A DNA stretch of 41,466 nt from Chara braunii (taxonomy: Eukaryota; Streptophyta; Charophyceae; Charales; Characeae). Positions 40,375 through 41,466 of this stretch are shown in pieces. Made by a program: the position numbers and the translations under genes. The stretch lies in NCBI GenBank assembly GCA_003427395.1, contig BFEA01000076.1:605434-646899 (forward strand), written 5' to 3'. The notes beneath the pieces are model-generated. The model worked only from the letters and a program-made list of their open reading frames with translations. It was not told the origin of the DNA and searched no databases. Within the stretch, counting starts at the first letter, position 1. Every line of letters starts with the position of its first letter.

Positions 40375-41466
40375 GACAAGCTTGGAAGCATCTAACCTAG
40401 TGGAAAGTTCACCAAGGTGTCCCGAGTCAAATCGCAACTTACCCATGCATCAAGATCCGTACAAACACAAATTTGAGAGCACCTATTCTAGTGGAAGGTT
40501 CACCGAAGTATCCCAAGGTAAATCACAACTCACACATGTATCAAGTTCAGCAGAAACACAAGTTTGAGAGCATCTGGACTAGCGCAAGGTTCACCGAAGT
40601 ATCCCAAGGTAAATCGCAACTCACACCTGCATCAAGATCAACACAAACACAAGTTTGAGAGCATCTAAACTAGTGGGAGGTTCACCTAAGTATCCCAAGG
40701 TAAATCGCAAGTCACACATGCATCATGATCAGCACAAACACAAGTTTGAGAGCATCTGAACTAGCGGAAGGTTCACCGAAGTATCCCAAGGTAAATCGCA
40801 ACTCATACATGCATCAAGATCAGCACAAAAACAAGTTTGAGAGCATCTCTACTAGTGGGAGGTTCAGCGAAGTACCCCAAAGTGAATCGCAATTCACACA
40901 TGCATCAAGATCAGCACAAACACAAGTTTAAGAGCATCTGATCTTAGTGGAAGGCCCACCGAAGTATCACAAGATGAAGCGCTACATCCCCAGGCACCCA
41001 AATCAGCAAAATGACAAGTTGGAGATCATCTACACTAGGGGAAACATCACCAAAATATCACAAGATGAATCGCAACATGTACAAGCACCCAACTCCACAA
41101 AAGGACAAGACTGGTGACTCCTACACTAGGGGAATGATCACCGAACTATCACCGGATGAATCGCAACAGGTACAAGTACCCAAGTCCACAAAAAGACAAG
41201 ACTGATGGCTTCTACACGAGGGGAAACATCACCGAAGTATCACAAGATGACTCGCAACATGTACAAGCACCCAACTCCACAAAAAGACAAGATTGATGAC
41301 TCCTACACTAGGGGAATGATCACCGGATTATCACAGGATAAATCGCAATAGGTACAAGCACCAAATCCCACAAAAAGACAAGATTGATGGCTTCTACACT
41401 AGGGGAAACATCACTGACGTATCACAAGATGCAGCGCAACACCCCCAAGCACCCAAACCAGCAAAA
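40375..41466 (+). repeat. 91-bp satellite, about 12 copies, running off the window
   Basis: Anchors (CAAGTTTGAGAGCATCT or its later form CAAGA(C/T)TGATGRCTYCTACA) fall at 40561, 40652, 40743, 40834, 40925, 41017, 41108, 41199, 41290 and 41381, so 91-92 bp apart. The first half is homogeneous; from about 40930 a diverged subfamily begins in which two unit types alternate. Confidence 0.9.

Noticed and set aside
40375-41466. CRISPR array
   Set aside because: Whole 91-bp units are repeated without unique spacers, and the context is eukaryotic.

Overview
The window is eukaryotic and consists almost entirely of transposable elements and tandem repeats. I find no intact cellular gene, rRNA or tRNA. 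The best-supported content is a very large, decayed Ty3/gypsy-type LTR retrotransposon on the + strand. Its tRNA-Asp-type primer-binding site and the style of its RT and integrase suggest a streptophyte host. The protein wording recalls elements I associate with charophyte algae such as Chara, but that is recollection and was not checked.

Layout. (1) 1-19485: family-1 element, + strand. Order: 5' LTR (start off-window, end 961), PBS 966-983, a novel block of duplicated domains 1257-3221, gag with CCHC knuckle 3282-4838, aspartic protease 4837-5964, RT/RNase H 6000-7643, integrase 7640-8958, then about 9.5 kb of spacer. The spacer carries short repeats, an antisense ORF (11577-11107) and a charged unknown ORF ('ORF-X', 13295-13831). 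The 3' LTR ends at 19485. The LTR itself carries an ORF (18344-18973) whose protein is homologous to the duplicated domains upstream of gag. (2) 19486-23202: remains of a second retroelement on the minus strand (gag with coiled coil, capsid-like segment, CCHC knuckle, and an LTR-like block). Family 1 seems to have inserted into its gag at 19486. (3) 23203-27878: no genes; microsatellites, a gap of Ns, degenerate tandem repeats and palindromes. (4) 27879-about 34650: second, more diverged 3' portion of a family-1 element on the minus strand (LTR plus ORF-X). Its ORF-X is split by a 1.47-kb element with terminal inverted repeats (32768-34234). (5) 34660-36600: second copy of parts of family 2, bracketed by a 20-bp direct repeat. 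(6) 37914-41466: abutting tandem arrays of GA, 54-bp, 80-bp and 91-bp units; the 54- and 91-bp arrays have higher-order structure.

How the parts fit together. Gag, protease, RT/RNase H and integrase would have made the family-1 replication machinery, but all are broken. The catalytic residues of protease and RT are altered, and many stop codons sit where Trp is expected (TGG to TGA/TAG). The unusual part is one protein domain of about 125 residues that occurs four times in the element: once in the LTR and three times in tandem before gag. It is followed by two copies of a second domain that run in the same frame towards gag. I cannot assign a function to either domain.

Single Ns are scattered from about 13507 to 18227, so fine detail there is less reliable.
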